Source: Gammaproteobacteria bacterium
GTDB taxonomy: Bacteria; Pseudomonadota; Gammaproteobacteria; Chromatiales; Chromatiaceae
NCBI GenBank assembly: GCA_019136395.1
Contig: JAGVUH010000598.1
Location: 1-7,052, forward strand
Length of the DNA: 7,052 nucleotides
Direction: 5' to 3'
Shown here: piece after piece, positions 5,718 to 7,052 of the stretch
How positions within the stretch are numbered: position 1 is the stretch's first letter
Layout of the letters: every line of letters starts with the position of its first letter
The notes under the pieces: generated by a model
Database searches by the model: none
Told to the model about the DNA's origin: nothing
Seen by the model: the letters and a program-made list of their open reading frames with translations, nothing else
Translations under genes and position numbers: made by a program

Positions 5718-5765
5718 GGGTCTGTATTTCTTAGCGCAAATGGGTCCATTCTGATTAGCGTCGAG
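5718..5765 (-). repeat. Right IS end: terminal inverted repeat plus second GCTAA repeat
   Basis: Read on the minus strand from the end, the outer unit GCTAATCAGAATGGACCCA (5759-5741) is followed by GCTAAGAAATACAGACCC (5735-5718). These mirror the first two of the three units at the left end, including the GCTAAGAAAT core of unit 2. The third left-end unit has no clear partner here, so the two ends are not equivalent. This is the pattern expected of transposase sites. The stretch 5665-5717 between the hairpin and this end holds nothing else I can recognise. Confidence 0.8.
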
Positions 5766-5773
5766 GTGCCGGG
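5766..5773. repeat. 8-bp target-site duplication, right copy (GTGCCGGG)
   Basis: GTGCCGGG is identical to 1889-1896 and lies directly against the right inverted repeat of the IS. It marks the insertion point within ritB. Confidence 0.93.
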
Positions 5774-6004
5774 TCGGGAATGAAACACGCCGGCTCGCTG
5801 CGACGTCGATAGCGACAGAACTGATGGACGATCCACAGGCGATTCCGACGAGTTGACGCACACAGCGGGGCCAGGGTTTAGGAACGTATCGAGGTATCCG
5901 AGAATACGCCGCTCGCTGTCGTAGCGGCGACCCAAGGCCTGCTTGAGCGCGATAAAGCGTGCCATGACCGGCCCCAGCGGCGAGATAAAATCGTTTGCGT
6001 TCAT
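5766..6004 (-). pseudogene. ritB: ritB, 5' part (N-terminal domain) with internal deletion and frameshift, cut by the IS
   Basis: The gene starts at the ATG 6004-6002, overlapping the ritA stop as ATGA, with GGAGGT five bases upstream. It opens well as a RIT B recombinase (NDFISPLGPVMARFIALKQA, then RRYDSERRILGYLDTFL). At about 5875-5885 the family-like sequence leaves this frame. The next frame, which has a stop (TAA) at 5880-5878, resumes with TLAPLCASTRRNR and continues WIVHQFCRYRRRSEPACF and IPDPA up to the IS. Joined to the 3' part the gene would total about 314 codons with one base left over. That fits a small deletion, perhaps 15-25 codons and not a multiple of three, between LDTFL and TLAPL. 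The gene is therefore dead for two reasons. The exact deletion size is inferred. Confidence 0.86.
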
Positions 6005-7052
6005 GGGCCCACCTCCGCGGGGAGGGCCAGGGGGACCTCGCGCAGATCCTCGACGGCCAGCCGCAGATAGACACAGGTGCTCTCGGCGCTGTGGTGACCC
6101 AGGAGGTCGCCGATGGTTTTCACCGGCGTGCCGCAGCGCAGCAGATGCACCGCATAGGCATGGCGCAGGCAGTGCGGTCCCTGAAAGGGGATCGCCAGCC
6201 CGCTGCGCGCGCGCCAATACTGAAACGCTTCGCCCACCGCCGTCGGCTTGAGTACGCCAGCGGGGGCGCGTTGGCGCAGGAACAGCTGCCGAAAGGGGAG
6301 CGGCGGTCGCGCCTCACGCAGGTAATCCACCAGCACATCGCCGATGGCGTCGGTCAACGGCAGTTGCAGCAGTTGGCCGGTCTTGCGTTGGGCAATCCGC
6401 AGCTGCGCGGCGCGCCAGTCGATATCATCCAGCGTCAGGGCCACCACTTCGCAGGCGCGCAGTCCATAGGTGGCGATGAGTGAAAACATGGCGTAGTCAC
6501 GTCGCCCCTTGGCCGTGCGGCAATCGATGGCCTGCAAGAAGGCCTGCACGGTGCTCCACGGCAGGCTCCGCGGCAGGCGTTCGCCGCGGTACAACCGGGG
6601 CGTGTCAACCGCCTCGGCCAGCGCGGCGTCGAGGAATCCGCGCAACGCGAGAAAGCACAGGAAACCCCGCAGTTGTGAGGCGATATGCTGCAAGGTTCCA
6701 CGGCCGACCTGGGGACCGCGCGCGCGCATAAAGGCCTCGATATCCTGCGTCGTCACGGCCGCCAGACGCGCTGGCGTGGGGGCCTCGCCCAGTTGCGCCA
6801 GAAAGGCCTTGGCCGTGTCCACATGGTCCCCTACCGTTGAAGGGACCAGGCCCCGGACATCGGCGAGAAAGCGGGCATAGGCTGCCAGCAGGGCCGTCGT
6901 CACCGTGGGCGTCACCGCCGGGGTGATGCACGGTAGGCCCGCTTGGCGCAGATACCGCTGCAGCGCATGCACTGTTCCGCAGCGTACCCGGTCGGCTTGG
7001 GAATCTGCCGGCGCACAGGTTCCGAGCGCCTCGATGGAAATCTCGGTCAGGT
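6001..7052 (-). CDS. ritA: RitA, first tyrosine recombinase of the RIT element (5' end outside window, 349 aa visible)
   Basis: The catalytic domain of a tyrosine recombinase is complete. Numbered from the in-frame GTG at 6972, the residues are R172 in TYGLRACEV, K197 in QRKTGQLL, H267 and R270 in PHCLRHAYA, H293 in LLGHH and the nucleophile Y302 in STCVYLRLA. A core-binding domain covers about residues 25-120. The GTG at 6972 is probably not the true start. The frame stays open upstream to the window edge (LTEISIEALG, then DRVRCGT), there is no clear ribosome site at the GTG, and the first RIT recombinase is usually longer, near 400 residues. The ATGA overlap with ritB indicates coupled translation. 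No defect is visible in the part seen. It is distinct in sequence from RitB and RitC, as expected of the trio. Confidence 0.92.
   Translation of the reverse strand, partial: LTEISIEALGTCAPADSQADRVRCGTVHALQRYLRQAGLPCITPAVTPTVTTALLAAYARFLADVRGLVPSTVGDHVDTAKAFLAQLGEAPTPARLAAVTTQDIEAFMRARGPQVGRGTLQHIASQLRGFLCFLALRGFLDAALAEAVDTPRLYRGERLPRSLPWSTVQAFLQAIDCRTAKGRRDYAMFSLIATYGLRACEVVALTLDDIDWRAAQLRIAQRKTGQLLQLPLTDAIGDVLVDYLREARPPLPFRQLFLRQRAPAGVLKPTAVGEAFQYWRARSGLAIPFQGPHCLRHAYAVHLLRCGTPVKTIGDLLGHHSAESTCVYLRLAVEDLREVPLALPAEVGP

Larger units (their letters stand above)
1897..5765 (+). mobile_element. Complete four-gene IS21-family insertion sequence (3869 bp) within ritB
   Basis: The ends are defined by three agreeing lines of evidence: an inverted repeat (1897-1921 against 5741-5765, identical at 22 of 25 positions, the outer 13 perfect as CTCGACGCTAATC), an 8-bp direct duplication of the target, and exact repair of the ritB frame when the element is taken out. 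It carries, in order, a Cys-rich basic protein, a ParB-like protein, istA and istB, all on the plus strand and opposite to the rit genes. Classical IS21 members are about 2-2.5 kb with istA and istB only, so this one is long because of the two extra genes. Its outer ends are 5'-CTCGAC rather than the TG...CA usual in the family. Both transposition genes look intact, so it may be active or recently arrived. Confidence 0.93.
86..7052 (-). mobile_element. RIT element (recombinase in trio), interrupted by an IS21-family element; far end outside window
   Basis: Three distinct tyrosine recombinases are encoded in the same direction on the minus strand, in the order ritA, ritB, ritC, with 4-bp ATGA overlaps at both junctions (6001-6004 and 1185-1188). 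This is the known layout of RIT elements, in which three recombinase genes move as one unit. The boundary on the ritC side is placed at about 86, where istB similarity ends, just outside the inverted repeat at 101-169. The exact end is uncertain by several bases. The ritA end and its terminal repeat are not in the window. With the inserted IS removed, about 3.1 kb of RIT sequence is visible. ritB is inactivated, so the element probably cannot move by itself. Confidence 0.82.

Noticed and set aside
5691..5765. Extension of the IS-proximal minus-strand frame as part of RitB
   Set aside because: The residues after PGTSTLIR on the minus strand are translated IS end sequence, as shown by the inverted repeat and target duplication.

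Overview
This is a high-GC window made almost entirely of nested mobile DNA. It contains no chromosomal housekeeping gene, tRNA, rRNA or CRISPR array. The base composition and gene families fit a GC-rich proteobacterium. A purple sulfur bacterium or a relative in the Chromatiales is one guess, but nothing here fixes the taxon.

Three layers can be read. (1) Bases 2-94 are a short remnant of an istB-type helper ATPase gene from one IS21-family element, cut off inside its Walker B motif. (2) From about base 86 to the end of the window lies a RIT (recombinase-in-trio) element on the minus strand. It encodes three different tyrosine recombinases, ritA (6001 to beyond 7052), ritB (split) and ritC (172-1188), joined by ATGA stop/start overlaps. 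A 14-bp inverted repeat lies just beyond ritC, near the junction with the istB remnant. (3) A second, complete IS21-family element (1897-5765, 3869 bp, genes on the plus strand) sits inside ritB. Its ends are 25-bp inverted repeats matching at 22 positions, and it is flanked by a perfect 8-bp duplication, GTGCCGGG. Removing the element and one copy of the duplication rejoins the ritB reading frame exactly (...FIPDPA|LFPP...). ritB also carries an older or independent internal deletion and frameshift near 5875-5885, so it is broken twice.

The inner IS is the most unusual part. Besides istA (DDE transposase, 3457-4854) and istB (AAA+ helper, 4854-5603), it carries two genes ahead of istA. One encodes a cysteine-rich, strongly basic small protein (2046-2501). 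The other encodes a ParB-like protein with a ParB nuclease/CTPase-type N-terminal domain and a ParB-type HTH (2574-3701), whose frame runs 245 bp into istA. The same IS has three spaced GCTAA... repeats at its left end and two at its right end, which are probable transposase sites. It also has three ATTGCAAA...GGAC repeats at 79-80 bp spacing before the ParB-like gene, and several hairpins. Taken together this looks like a four-gene IS21 transposition module in which a ParB-like DNA-binding protein may take part in transposition or target choice. That role is inference.
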